DNA of 64,000 nucleotides from PALSA-612 sp963711315 (GTDB taxonomy: Bacteria; Actinomycetota; Thermoleophilia; Gaiellales; Gaiellaceae), in contig CAVQDQ010000003.1 of NCBI GenBank assembly GCA_963711315.1, positions 806,001 to 870,000 on the forward strand, read 5' to 3'. Positions 7,743 to 15,868 of this stretch are shown one piece after another; positions within the stretch are counted from its first letter, which is position 1; each line of letters opens with the position of its first letter. The position numbers and the translations under genes are program-made. The notes beneath the pieces were generated by a model. The model ran no database searches and had not been told where the DNA came from. It worked only from the letters and a program-made list of their open reading frames with translations.

Positions 7743-8911
7743 CCGTCGCCGTCGACCCGTACCTCATCGACTGGCTCGACCTCGTCCTGCGCTGGCTCCA
7801 CGTCATCGCCGGAGTCGTCTGGATCGGCACGTCCTTCTACTTCGTCGCGCTCGACAACCACCTCGCGCCGCCCAAGCGGAAGGAGGACGCAGACGAAGGC
7901 GTAGCGGGCGAGTCGTGGGAGATCCACGGCGGCGGCTTCTATCTCGTCCAGAAGTTCCAGGTCGCCCCGCGCACGCTGCCCGAGCCGTTGCACTGGTTCA
8001 AGTGGGAGGCGTACACGACATGGCTGTCGGGCTTCGCGCTCTTCTGCGTCCTCTACTACGTCGATGCCGACCTCAACCTCGTCGGAGCGGACATGCCCGA
8101 GTGGGCCGCGATCGTCAGCTCGCTGGCGCTGCTCGCGGCGGCGTGGGTCGTATACGACGTCCTCTGCCGTGCGATCCGTAACGAGCTCGTGCTGGCCGCG
8201 GTGCTCGTCGCGCTCGTCACGGCAACTGCCTACGGCCTGAGCCTCCTCTACACCGACCGCGCCGTCTGGCTCCAGCTGGGGGCCATGCTGGGGACGATCA
8301 TGGTGGCGAACGTCTTCTTCGTCATCATCCCCGCGCACTGGGACCTCGTCCGGGCGAAGCAGGCGGGGCAGGAGCCGGATCCGGCGCCGGCGATACGCGC
8401 CAAGCAGCGCTCGGTGCACAACAACTACCTCACGCTGCCGGTGCTCGTGGCCATGCTGGGCGACCACTTCGCGTTCGCCTACGGGCACGCCGACGGCTGG
8501 CTCGTGCTCGTGTGCCTGATGCTCATCGGTGCCTGGATCCGCCTCTTCTTCAACCTCCGCCACGCCGGCCGTACCGTGTGGTGGATACCGGTTATCGCCG
8601 CGGCAGGCCTGGCCGCGATCGCGATCTGGATCAGGCCTCCCGACGTCGACGGCTCGACGAATGGGCCTGCCGTCCCCTTCGCCGAAGTCGCGCCGATCGT
8701 CGAGCAGCGCTGCGCCGCCTGTCACTCGGGAGCGAGCGCGCCAAAAGGCGTTCGCCTGGAGACACCCGAGCAGATCGCCGCCCAGGCGGCGGCCATCGAA
8801 CGCGTCGCCGTTCTGACCAAGGTGATGCCGCTCGGCAACGCAACGGGGATGTCCGACGCCGAGCGGGAACTGCTCGGCCGCTGGATCCGGCAGGGCGCGG
8901 AGACGAAGTAG
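7739..8911 (+). CDS. puuD: Membrane urate hydroxylase, PuuD type, with C-terminal cytochrome c domain
   Basis: 390 residues in two parts. Residues 1 to about 305 form the polytopic Urate_ox_N (DUF989) domain with roughly eight membrane segments and conserved 'LRWLHVIAGVVWIGTSFYF' and 'IIPAHWDLV' blocks. A c-type cytochrome domain follows, with haem motif CAACH at 325-329 and a probable axial Met in 'KVMPLGNATG' (Met363). Characterised PuuD proteins oxidise urate to 5-hydroxyisourate and pass electrons to the cytochrome c pool instead of making hydrogen peroxide. The ATGA overlap with the OHCU decarboxylase gene and the adjacent HIU hydrolase support the role. The haem domain should lie outside the membrane. 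Confidence 0.92.
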   Translation: MTVAVDPYLIDWLDLVLRWLHVIAGVVWIGTSFYFVALDNHLAPPKRKEDADEGVAGESWEIHGGGFYLVQKFQVAPRTLPEPLHWFKWEAYTTWLSGFALFCVLYYVDADLNLVGADMPEWAAIVSSLALLAAAWVVYDVLCRAIRNELVLAAVLVALVTATAYGLSLLYTDRAVWLQLGAMLGTIMVANVFFVIIPAHWDLVRAKQAGQEPDPAPAIRAKQRSVHNNYLTLPVLVAMLGDHFAFAYGHADGWLVLVCLMLIGAWIRLFFNLRHAGRTVWWIPVIAAAGLAAIAIWIRPPDVDGSTNGPAVPFAEVAPIVEQRCAACHSGASAPKGVRLETPEQIAAQAAAIERVAVLTKVMPLGNATGMSDAERELLGRWIRQGAETK

Positions 8912-8920
8912 GCTCCGGCC

Positions 8921-9328
8921 GTGCTGAAGATCACAGTCGGTTCCTTCGAGCTCACGGCTCGGCTGGAGGAAGCGCGTGCTCCAAGAACCGTCGCCGCCTT
9001 CCGACGACTGCTGCCGCTCGACTCACAGCTGATCCAGGCGCGCTGGTCGGGCCAGGCGGCCTGGATCCCGTTCGGCGAGCTCGACCTCGGCATCGAATTC
9101 GAGGACCCGACGAGCTATCCCGGCCCAGGAGAGCTCCTCATCTATCCCGGCGGCGTGAGCGAGACGGAGATCCTCTTCCCCTACGGCCAGACCTGCTTCG
9201 CGAGCAAGGCCGGCCAGCTGGCGGGCAACCACTTCGCCACGGTCGTCGACGGGCGCGAGCACCTCGAGGAGATCGGCCGCCGCGTGCTCTGGGAGGGTGC
9301 CCAGGACATCCACTTCGAGGAGGCCTGA
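8921..9328 (+). CDS. DUF3830 family protein (cyclophilin-like fold)
   Basis: 135 residues starting with GTG. The motifs 'APRTVAAFRRLLPLDSQ', 'YPGPGELLIYPGG' and 'FASKAGQLAGNHFATV' mark the DUF3830 family, whose structure is related to cyclophilin-like domains. No enzymatic role is established. It sits between the urate hydroxylase and a bicupin, with a one-base overlap to the latter, so both are probably made with the purine-degradation enzymes. A TAGGCT box (8909-8914) exactly 6 nt before the start could also give a leaderless transcript. A role in handling an ureido intermediate is only a guess. Confidence 0.8.
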   Translation: MLKITVGSFELTARLEEARAPRTVAAFRRLLPLDSQLIQARWSGQAAWIPFGELDLGIEFEDPTSYPGPGELLIYPGGVSETEILFPYGQTCFASKAGQLAGNHFATVVDGREHLEEIGRRVLWEGAQDIHFEEA

Positions 9329-10251
9329 TGGGCATCGCGCACTGGGACGATGTTGCGCCGCGCGACCTTCGCCGCGGCCCGATGCAGCTCGACCGCGTAG
9401 ATCTCGGCGAGGCTGCCGACAGCAAGGACATCGGTGTCGCGCGTCTGAAGCTCGACCCGGGCGGACGCTCGTCCCCCGTCCACGTCGAGCTCGACGAGGA
9501 GGAGATCTTCTTCGTCCTCGGCGGCTCTGGCCTCTCGTGGCAGGACGGCAAGACGTACGAGGTCGGCGCGGGCGACACCATCGTGCACCGGGTCGGCTGG
9601 GAGACCCACACGCTCATCGCGGGGCCGGACGGACTCGACGTCCTCGCGTTCGGCGAGCGCACGAATCCGACGGCCACGGTGCTGCCGCGGGCGGGCGTGC
9701 TGCGCATGGGCGCGACAGTGGAGATCGCCGACGGTCCGCACCCGTGGGACCGAGAAGCGGCCGCTGGGGAGCTCGAGCTGCCCGAGCCCAGTCCGCGGCC
9801 GTCCACCATCGTCAACGTCGCCGACGTCGAGGGGGAGGGGTGGAAGCGGCTGGGCGGAGCGGCAGACTCGGAACGGACGGGCCTGAACTGGGGGTGGTCG
9901 GCAGACGAGGCGGAGGGGCCGGTCCACTGCCATTCCGAGGATGAGGAGATCTACGTCGTGCTCGAAGGATCCGGGACGCTCGTTCTCGTCCCCACGCCGC
10001 AGGCGGCACGTAGCGGGACGACCGAGGAAGAGACACCCATCCGCGCGGGCCATGTCATCTCGCGCCGTCCCGGCACCCGCATCGCGCACGGGATCCGTGC
10101 GGACAAGGCGGGCATGACATTTCTCGCGTACGGGACGCGAAGGCCCAACGACATCTGTTACTACCCACGCTCGAACCAGATCTTCTTCCGCGGCCTCGGG
10201 CTCATCGCGCGGCTCGAGGATCTGGAGTACTCGGACGGCGAGCCCGGCTAG
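9328..10251 (+). CDS. Bicupin protein, function unknown (possible ureidoglycine-type enzyme)
   Basis: 307 residues with two cupin barrels. Barrel 1 has 'SSPVHVELDEEEIFFVLGG', and barrel 2 has 'GPVHCHSEDEEIYVVLEG' with further His in 'GTRIAHGIRA'. The barrel-2 metal ligands HxH, E and H look intact. In barrel 1 the first ligand pair is reduced to one His. The tail 'RRPNDICYYPRSNQIFF' recurs in actinobacterial cupins. ATG at 9328 overlaps the DUF3830 stop by one base; the open frame upstream is a shadow of puuD. A bicupin beside allantoate amidohydrolase recalls ureidoglycine aminohydrolase, but I see no decisive match, so the function remains open. Confidence 0.75.
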   Translation: MGIAHWDDVAPRDLRRGPMQLDRVDLGEAADSKDIGVARLKLDPGGRSSPVHVELDEEEIFFVLGGSGLSWQDGKTYEVGAGDTIVHRVGWETHTLIAGPDGLDVLAFGERTNPTATVLPRAGVLRMGATVEIADGPHPWDREAAAGELELPEPSPRPSTIVNVADVEGEGWKRLGGAADSERTGLNWGWSADEAEGPVHCHSEDEEIYVVLEGSGTLVLVPTPQAARSGTTEEETPIRAGHVISRRPGTRIAHGIRADKAGMTFLAYGTRRPNDICYYPRSNQIFFRGLGLIARLEDLEYSDGEPG

Positions 10252-11264
10252 GACGCCAGCCGACGCAGCGCGCCTCCGAGGACCTCGATTCCGAGGGCGA
10301 CGTCCTCCTCGGACGAGAGCTCGTCAGGAGAGTGGCTGACGCCGCCGTTCAAGCTGCGGACGAAGAGCATTCCGGAATCGACTCCGGCTGCGGCCAGGAT
10401 CCCGGCATCGTGACCCGCGCCGGAAGGCAGCTCGACCACCGGCAGCACATGAGCGGCGATTTCGTCCCGGAGAGCAGCGCGGCAGCGTTCGCTCATCGCC
10501 ACCGGCTCTGTACGCTGACCCGGTTCGAACCCGATCGCCGCGACGAGGGCATCGAGCCGCTCGGCGTCGGGCGCGCGGGCATCGATCGAGATCCTCGCCA
10601 GGGAAGGGATCACGTTGGAGCCACCTGGCTCGACGGCGATCTGCCCGACGGTGGCGACCGCCTCCGGGATTGCTATCGCCGACTCTCGGATCTGCTGGAT
10701 GGCCTCGGCTGCGAAGACGAGCGCATCCTTCCGACCTTCCATCGGCGTCGTCCCGGCGTGCCCCGCACTGCCCTCGAACCGGAGCTCCCCGCGGGCGTAG
10801 CCCACGATGCCCGTCACCACACCGAGCGGGGCGGCCACGCGCTCGAGCGTCGGCCCCTGCTCGATGTGGAGCTCGAGGAACGCCGACGGCACTTCCTCAT
10901 AGCGGCAGAGCGCGCGGCTTCCGATGCAGCCGACCTCCTCGCCGCGGAACGCGACCACCGAGCCGCAGCCGGCCAGCTCGACAGCCTCGATCGCGGCGAC
11001 GACTCCGAGCGCGCCGTCAAACATTCCTCCCTGCGGGACGGTGTCGAGATGGGAGCCCACCCAGACGTCGCCTCTCTGCCCCGAACGTCCGAGCAGGTTG
11101 CCGTGCGCGTCGACCTCCACCTCGAGGTCGGCCTCCCTGAGCCAGGCGGCGGCAAGCTCGTGCGCCGCGTCCTCTTCGCGGCTCGGGTGCGGCCGGTTCG
11201 CGCCCGGGCCGCCTCCGATCGCGTACAGCTCGTCGAGTCGGCCGTAGACGCGCTCCACGCTCAT
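10248..11264 (-). CDS. Allantoate amidohydrolase / N-carbamoyl-amino-acid hydrolase-like M20 peptidase
   Basis: 338 residues, compact for the family (about 400). The dimetal ligands are visible: His/Asp in 'VGSHLDTVPQGGMFDGALG', the Glu pair in 'FRGEEVGCIGS', His in 'ELHIEQGP' and the terminal His in 'GVSHSPDELSS'. The dimerisation domain contains 'GSAGHAGTTPMEGRKDAL'. Members cleave allantoate to ureidoglycine or remove carbamoyl groups from amino acids; the purine-gene setting favours allantoate. It converges on the bicupin gene: the same CTAG (10248-10251) is the stop codon of both. The start ATG overlaps the stop of the MFS gene, so the two form an operon. Confidence 0.82.
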   Translation of the reverse strand: MSVERVYGRLDELYAIGGGPGANRPHPSREEDAAHELAAAWLREADLEVEVDAHGNLLGRSGQRGDVWVGSHLDTVPQGGMFDGALGVVAAIEAVELAGCGSVVAFRGEEVGCIGSRALCRYEEVPSAFLELHIEQGPTLERVAAPLGVVTGIVGYARGELRFEGSAGHAGTTPMEGRKDALVFAAEAIQQIRESAIAIPEAVATVGQIAVEPGGSNVIPSLARISIDARAPDAERLDALVAAIGFEPGQRTEPVAMSERCRAALRDEIAAHVLPVVELPSGAGHDAGILAAAGVDSGMLFVRSLNGGVSHSPDELSSEEDVALGIEVLGGALRRLAS

Positions 11265-12421
11265 CGCCGAATCGTCTCACGAACCGAGCGGAGGACTCCC
11301 CAGGCGGCGAGTGGCGCCAGCGCCACGAGCGCGAAAGCCGCCTGCCAGGAAGTCTCCGCGACGACCGCAGCGAACGGAATCGGCAACACTGCGCCCACGA
11401 CGAACAGGACTGTCTGCTGGAAGCCGAGCGCAGCGCCGCTCCTGGCCTGGCCGGCGAGCTCCGCGGCGGCCGTGAACGCCAGACCGTTCCAGCTCATGCT
11501 CAGCGTCGCGGCAATCACGAGGGCTGCGACGAGCAGCCCGGTCGGCGCCCCGACCGCTGCCGCCGAAGCCGCCACAGCTCCAGCGAGCGCGACGGCAATC
11601 GCTCGCAACGGCACGACACGGCTGCGGATCACGTCCGACCAGCGTCCTGCGAGCACTCTCGCCACCGAGCCGAAGATGCCGAGCAACGCGAACAAAAGAG
11701 CCGCGGACCCCGTGGACCACTCACGGCGCTCGTGCAGGAACACCACGAGGAAACCGACCAGGCAGATCTGCGGCGCAGCCAGCAGGGCGCTCCCGCCGGC
11801 GAGCTTCCAGAGCTCCACGTCGCGAAGAGGGTCGAGCGCATGCGTCGCCACGTCAGGCGCCGGACGCACCCCTTCTCGCAACAGCGCTCCGCCGAGCGCG
11901 GCCGTTGCGAGACACCCGATCCCGAGTGCCGCAAGCGCCCATTCCGTGCCACCTAGGTCCTCGACGGCCGGGACGACAAGAGCCGCCACCGCGCCGCCGG
12001 CCGTAACCGCAGTCTGTCGCACGCCCAGTGCGAGGCCGCGCTGCTCGGCGCCGAACCAGTGCATGATCGCTCGACCGCTGGCCGCGTTCACGCTGGCGCC
12101 GAAGAGTCCCCCGGCGATCAGCAACACAACGAGAGCCTCGAAGCTTCCGGCCTGGCCGGACGCAATGAGCGCTGCCCCCGCAGCAGCGAGTCCCGTCGCG
12201 ATCACCGCCCGCTCGCCGACGCGGTCTGCGAGCAATCCCCAGGGAAGCACCGAAATGGTGGCGCCGATGCTCACCGACGCGAGCAACACGCCGACCTGCG
12301 TCAGGCTCAGGTCGTAGCGCTCGCGCAGAGCCGGAGCCAGCACGGCGATGCCGAAGAAGACGGCCGAGAACGAGCCTTGCGCGACCGTCCCAACCGTCAG
12401 GATCACCCAGCGATAGCGCAC
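11261..12421 (-). CDS. MFS transporter
   Basis: 386 residues, GTG start, twelve hydrophobic segments with the MFS loop motif 'GLLADRVGERAVI' after helix 2. It is translationally coupled (ATGA) to the allantoate amidohydrolase-like gene downstream, so it may import or export an ureide or a related amino acid. The sequence itself does not reveal a substrate. It belongs to the general CynX/NimT-like or oxalate/formate-like MFS branches; I cannot separate these by eye. Confidence 0.85.
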   Translation of the reverse strand: MRYRWVILTVGTVAQGSFSAVFFGIAVLAPALRERYDLSLTQVGVLLASVSIGATISVLPWGLLADRVGERAVIATGLAAAGAALIASGQAGSFEALVVLLIAGGLFGASVNAASGRAIMHWFGAEQRGLALGVRQTAVTAGGAVAALVVPAVEDLGGTEWALAALGIGCLATAALGGALLREGVRPAPDVATHALDPLRDVELWKLAGGSALLAAPQICLVGFLVVFLHERREWSTGSAALLFALLGIFGSVARVLAGRWSDVIRSRVVPLRAIAVALAGAVAASAAAVGAPTGLLVAALVIAATLSMSWNGLAFTAAAELAGQARSGAALGFQQTVLFVVGAVLPIPFAAVVAETSWQAAFALVALAPLAAWGVLRSVRETIRR

Positions 12422-12473
12422 GAGAGTGCGTTAACCGTAAGGCCCGGCCGCGCCGCATCGCGGCGGGCGACGA
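12422..12473 (-). promoter_or_regulatory. Short spacer with GC-rich hairpin before the MFS gene
   Basis: The 52-nt gap contains a small hairpin (arms GCCGC/GCGGC with a 3-nt loop) and, nearer the MFS start, TTAACG/TACGGT sequences that could be a -10 box. It may end the upstream membrane-protein transcript and start the MFS-hydrolase operon. Evidence is weak. Confidence 0.3.
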
Positions 12474-13832
12474 CTAGCCGTTGCCGTGGACGAAGAGGAC
12501 TGCGCGCTTGTCCCGCGCAGCCACGTGCCAGCCGTCGTCCCGAGCCAAGCGCACTGCCGGCGGGCTGTCGACCGTGACGAGGGCAGCTGGGAAGGCCTTT
12601 GAGAGCGCGTCGCCCGACTCCCGGCCCGCGACCCAGTCGAGATAGAGGCGCTGGTCGCCGAGATCGAACGCGTCGAGCGGGTTGGCGATCCACACGATTC
12701 GCCCGTCGAGTGCGAGTGCCTCGGCGTTGATGTCGTCCGCGAGAATCGGCGCGCTGCCCGACTCGAGGGCTGCGCGTGCACGCAGCGCCTTGCCCGCACC
12801 GGGCGGAGTGGGCGCCCGGCCGAGGCCGATGGCCAGCACTCCGGCCAGGCACGCGGCGAGCAGGGCCGTGAGGAAGCGCGGCGGATGGAAACGCCATTCG
12901 CGCGAGCCCGTGAGCCAGGCGGCGGCCGGAGTGGCTGCGAACAGCACGAGCCACACCGCGTTTCTGCCGGCCTCGATGGTCATCGCCGCGAGGCAGGTGA
13001 GCGCGATTAGCTCCCAGAACTTCGGCCGCGATGCGAGCGCTGCGACCACGAGCGGGATGCCCGCCAGGAGAAAGGCGAGATCCAGCGGCATGTCGAGCGA
13101 AAGCGGCGCCCAGAGCCCTTCGTGACCGACAGCTGCCTCGCTCCCCAGCACCCCCTGGTAGTAGTGCCTCGTGTCGAGGAGCGACGGCGTGAGCAACACG
13201 GCGCCGAGCGACGCGACGAGCACGGCGATGGCCGTGACCGGCGTCCGCCGCAGCCGGTGCAGGAGCAGGTACGAGCCCGCGACGGCGACGCCCACGAGCA
13301 CGCCTCCGTGGAGGTTCGACCACAGCGCGAAGAGCGGAGGCAGGAGCCAGACGGCCTCTGACGGCAGCCGTGCCTGGTTGCGCAGGATCAGCACCAGGAC
13401 GGGGAAGAGCGCCAGCGAGAAGAGCTGGCCGCGGACGATCAAGAGCGACTGCGCCGCGGCCACTCCCACGAGCAGCAGCACCAGTGCAGAGGGAGCATCG
13501 GCGGCGTCCGCCCGGCGCATGTCGAGCCCCAGCGTCGCGATCGCCAGCGCGACAGCGCCGACGAGCGCGAGCACGAGCCCACGGTCGCCGAGAGCCGCCT
13601 CGAGCCCGTGGAAGGCGAGTTCTCCGAGCACGGGTGCGTTCTCCCAACCCGCCGACGGCGCAGCTGCGTAGGGAACGCCGGCCGGGATCCGGCCAAGCTC
13701 GGCGATCTCCCGGCCGAGGGCGGCGAGCCAGTGCGCATCGGCGCCGATCGACGCGACGAGCGCACAGAAGGCGACGACGAAGGCGCCTGCGAGCCACGTA
13801 AGCCGCGGCGCCGTCGGGGACAGCGGGTTCAC
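12474..13832 (-). CDS. Polytopic membrane protein of unknown function
   Basis: 452 residues, GTG start. The first about 340 residues hold ten or so membrane helices, and the last about 110 are a soluble domain. The 'ALWSNLHGGVLVG' motif between helices and the short loop 'IVRGQLFSLALFP' resemble GT-C-type glycosyltransferase-like membrane proteins that handle lipid-linked sugars, but the expected acidic catalytic motif near the N-terminus is not obvious. The gene stands between mqnD and the MFS operon and shows no functional link to either. Treat it as a conserved hypothetical membrane protein. Confidence 0.7.
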   Translation of the reverse strand: MNPLSPTAPRLTWLAGAFVVAFCALVASIGADAHWLAALGREIAELGRIPAGVPYAAAPSAGWENAPVLGELAFHGLEAALGDRGLVLALVGAVALAIATLGLDMRRADAADAPSALVLLLVGVAAAQSLLIVRGQLFSLALFPVLVLILRNQARLPSEAVWLLPPLFALWSNLHGGVLVGVAVAGSYLLLHRLRRTPVTAIAVLVASLGAVLLTPSLLDTRHYYQGVLGSEAAVGHEGLWAPLSLDMPLDLAFLLAGIPLVVAALASRPKFWELIALTCLAAMTIEAGRNAVWLVLFAATPAAAWLTGSREWRFHPPRFLTALLAACLAGVLAIGLGRAPTPPGAGKALRARAALESGSAPILADDINAEALALDGRIVWIANPLDAFDLGDQRLYLDWVAGRESGDALSKAFPAALVTVDSPPAVRLARDDGWHVAARDKRAVLFVHGNG

Positions 13833-13842
13833 CCCGTGGTTA

Positions 13843-13860
13843 TCGGCCGCGAGCGGCCGA
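13843..13860 (-). terminator. GC-rich hairpin downstream of mqnD
   Basis: The sequence TCGGCCGC-GA-GCGGCCGA is a perfect 8-bp inverted repeat in the 52-nt gap after mqnD. It lacks a T-run, so it may act as a processing or pausing hairpin or as a factor-dependent terminator. A smaller repeat (AGCCGT/ACGGCT) overlaps the mqnD stop. Confidence 0.45.
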
Positions 13861-13884
13861 ATCTTCAGCTGAGCCGTCTAACGG

Positions 13885-14712
13885 CTACGACACGAATTCG
13901 ACGCGCACCGGGCGCTCGTACGCACCGAGCGCTTCTGCGCGCCGCAACAGCTCCTCGACCGCCGCCCGGCCCTCTTCGCCGTAGTCGCACGTGAGGTCGT
14001 TTACGTACATGCCGACGAAGCGGTCGGCGAGGTGCGGCTCGAGACCGCGGCTGAACTCCATCGCGTAGGCCATCGCCTCGCGTCGATTCTCGAGACCGGT
14101 GCGGATCGAGTCCTGAAGCACCGCCGACAGCACGGCGAGCTGCTCGTCACCGAGATCACGCCGGGCGACGTTGGCGCCAAGCGGCAACGGCAGGCCTGTC
14201 TCCAGCAGCCACCACTCGCCGAGGTCTAGCACCTTCTCGAGACCCTCGTCCGCGTACGTCAGCTGACCCTCGTGGATGATGAGGCCGACGTCCGCATCGC
14301 CCGCCTTCACCTCGTCCAGGATCTGGTCGAACGGCACCTCGCGATAGCGGAAGTCGCCGATCGCCATGCGGAGGACGAGGAACGCGGTCGTCATGCGACC
14401 GGGCACAGCGATCTCGAGATCCGCTAGGTCTTCCAGCGCGAGCGGCTCCCGCGCCACGACGATCGGGCCGTAGCCGGCACCCATGCTCGCCCCGTGCGGC
14501 AACAACACGTAGCGATCCTGGACGAACGGATACGCGTGGAGCGAGATAGCGGTCGTCTCCAGCCGCCCCTCGAGCGCCCACTCGTTCAGCGTCTGGATGT
14601 CGCGCAGAACGTGCTCGAACTCGAAGCCGTGTGTGTCGACGCGGCCCGAGGCGAGCCCCCAGAACATGAAGGCGTCGTCGGCGTCCGGGCTATGACCAAG
14701 GCGGATCTGCAT
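13885..14712 (-). CDS. mqnD: 1,4-dihydroxy-6-naphthoate synthase (futalosine pathway of menaquinone synthesis)
   Basis: 275 residues with the periplasmic-binding-protein-like fold shared by MqnA and MqnD. Diagnostic segments are 'LGHSPDADDAFMFWGL' at the N-terminus, 'TLNEWALEGRL', 'VPGRMTTAFLVLRMA', 'GLIIHEGQLTYADEGL' and 'TGLPLPLGANVARRDLG', closely paralleling known MqnD. The enzyme converts cyclic dehypoxanthine futalosine to 1,4-dihydroxy-6-naphthoate, so this organism likely makes menaquinone by the futalosine route. No other mqn genes lie in the window. There is no signal peptide, consistent with a cytoplasmic enzyme rather than a transport protein. Confidence 0.9.
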   Translation of the reverse strand: MQIRLGHSPDADDAFMFWGLASGRVDTHGFEFEHVLRDIQTLNEWALEGRLETTAISLHAYPFVQDRYVLLPHGASMGAGYGPIVVAREPLALEDLADLEIAVPGRMTTAFLVLRMAIGDFRYREVPFDQILDEVKAGDADVGLIIHEGQLTYADEGLEKVLDLGEWWLLETGLPLPLGANVARRDLGDEQLAVLSAVLQDSIRTGLENRREAMAYAMEFSRGLEPHLADRFVGMYVNDLTCDYGEEGRAAVEELLRRAEALGAYERPVRVEFVS

Positions 14713-14763
14713 GGGCGCTCGACCCTAGCAGCCCCCGCGCAAGCCGGGCGCACCAAGGAGGGT

Positions 14764-15108
14764 CTACATCTCGTGGAGGAAGCGATGCTCGAGCTTGGGG
14801 AGGATCTCCTGGCGCGTGAAAGGCGTCACCTTGACGTCGAGGCCCTCGTCCTCCAGCACCCGCACCTCGTCCTCGAGTGCCTCGTTCGCGTGGTCGAGCG
14901 CATCGTCCAGCTCATAGCCCGCGAAGATGACGTCGTCGGCCTTCGGCTTGTCCGTCGGCCGGTGATCAGGGTCGATCGCGCGCCCCACGGCCCAGGACCC
15001 GTCCTCCAGCCACTCGATCCAGAGGACGACCTGCTCGCGAGCGCCGCTGTCATCGAGACCCTCGACGACCCGCTCGGCAAAGCGCCTGGACGGCGCGGCT
15101 CCGCGCAT
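14764..15108 (-). CDS. Conserved hypothetical protein
   Basis: 114 residues starting MRGAAPSRRFAERVVEG. An acidic, probably alpha/beta protein with 'VVLWIEWLEDGSWAVGRAID' and a Glu/Asp-rich helix in its second half; no membrane segment or known motif. The open frame extends upstream to 15195, but that would run through the divergent small gene's promoter and coding sequence, so I use the ATG at 15108. Its start lies about 20 nt from the divergent gene at 15131. Function unknown. Confidence 0.6.
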   Translation of the reverse strand: MRGAAPSRRFAERVVEGLDDSGAREQVVLWIEWLEDGSWAVGRAIDPDHRPTDKPKADDVIFAGYELDDALDHANEALEDEVRVLEDEGLDVKVTPFTRQEILPKLEHRFLHEM

Positions 15109-15118
15109 GGGGCAAGGA

Positions 15119-15130
15119 TACAATCGGCCG
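15119..15130 (+). promoter_or_regulatory. Leaderless-type promoter (TACAAT, 6 nt before GTG)
   Basis: TACAAT at 15119-15124 is followed by six bases and then the GTG at 15131, placing the expected transcription start at or beside the first base of the start codon. No Shine-Dalgarno sequence is present, so a leaderless transcript is predicted. Confidence 0.6.
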
Positions 15131-15385
15131 GTGACCCGGCTTGGCGACGTCATCCGCAATCTGTTCGCCACGACCAAGAGCTCGAACGAGCGCATTGCTG
15201 CCTACATCATTCGCGAGCACGATCGCGGCCGAACGCTGGAGGACATCCTCGACGACCCGTATGTGGTCAACCGCTGCTCACCGGCCGAGATCGCGCGGGT
15301 ACTCGACCGACCCGAGGTCGTGAAGGCACTCGGCGAGGACATCACCTCCGCGAGGCCTGCGGCGGGCGCTCAGAGCTCCAGCTGA
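15131..15385 (+). CDS. Small conserved hypothetical protein
   Basis: 84 residues beginning MTRLGDVIRNLFATTKSS. Mostly helical, charged, with 'DILDDPYVVNRCSPAEIARVL' in the middle and a low-complexity Ala/Ser tail. An ATG at 15107 is also in frame, but the promoter position favours the GTG at 15131. The last 16 nt overlap the end of the convergent acetyltransferase gene. No recognised domain; the helix-turn-helix-like central part is only suggestive. Confidence 0.6.
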   Translation: MTRLGDVIRNLFATTKSSNERIAAYIIREHDRGRTLEDILDDPYVVNRCSPAEIARVLDRPEVVKALGEDITSARPAAGAQSSS

Positions 15386-15843
15386 AGGAAGCGCGCTCCG
15401 GGCACGGGGTTCGCAGTGTACGGCTCGATGTCGCGGAAGCCCAGGTGCTCGTAGAGCGCGGCCGCCTCGTTCATCGACGGCAGGGTGTCGAGCCGCATCT
15501 GCACGTAACCGATTCGCCGAGCTTCTGCGATGACGGCCTCGGCCAGCCCACGACCCAGCCCTAGGCCGCGCTGCGTGGGACGAACGTAGAGCCGCTTCAT
15601 CTCGCACGTCTGGGGATCGAGCCTGCGCAAAGCGACACAGGCGACGATGCCGTCCTCGGCGCGCGCGACGAGCAGGGAGCCTTCGGGGGGCGCGTAGTCA
15701 CCGGGTAGCTCTGCGAGCTCGCGGTCGAATCCCTGGAAGCAGAGATCGACGCCGAGCGACTCCTGGTACTCGACGAATAGCCGGCGGACGGCCTCCACGT
15801 CGTCAGGGCTCACAGCGGGCTCTATGGCGGGCGAGGTCTGCAC
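15370..15843 (-). CDS. GNAT-family N-acetyltransferase
   Basis: 157 residues, GTG start. The acetyl-CoA binding motif A is clear: 'MKRLYVRPTQRGLGLGRGLAEAVI', with the R-G-x-G-x-G turn. It is followed by motif B in 'SMNEAAALYEHLGFRDIEPY'. It belongs to the general bacterial PhnO/putative acetyltransferase group that modifies small amines or peptides; the substrate is unknown. A TACTCT box about 8 nt upstream of the start on the minus strand suggests its own near-leaderless promoter, back to back with the selenoprotein promoter. Confidence 0.88.
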   Translation of the reverse strand: MQTSPAIEPAVSPDDVEAVRRLFVEYQESLGVDLCFQGFDRELAELPGDYAPPEGSLLVARAEDGIVACVALRRLDPQTCEMKRLYVRPTQRGLGLGRGLAEAVIAEARRIGYVQMRLDTLPSMNEAAALYEHLGFRDIEPYTANPVPGARFLQLEL

Positions 15844-15855
15844 CGATGCGAAGAG

Positions 15856-15868
15856 TAGGCTTTGAGCG
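15856..15868 (+). promoter_or_regulatory. Leaderless-type promoter of the SelW-like gene
   Basis: TAGGCT (15856-15861) ends 7 nt before the GTG at 15869, the same arrangement as at several other genes here. No ribosome-binding site is seen between them. Confidence 0.5.
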
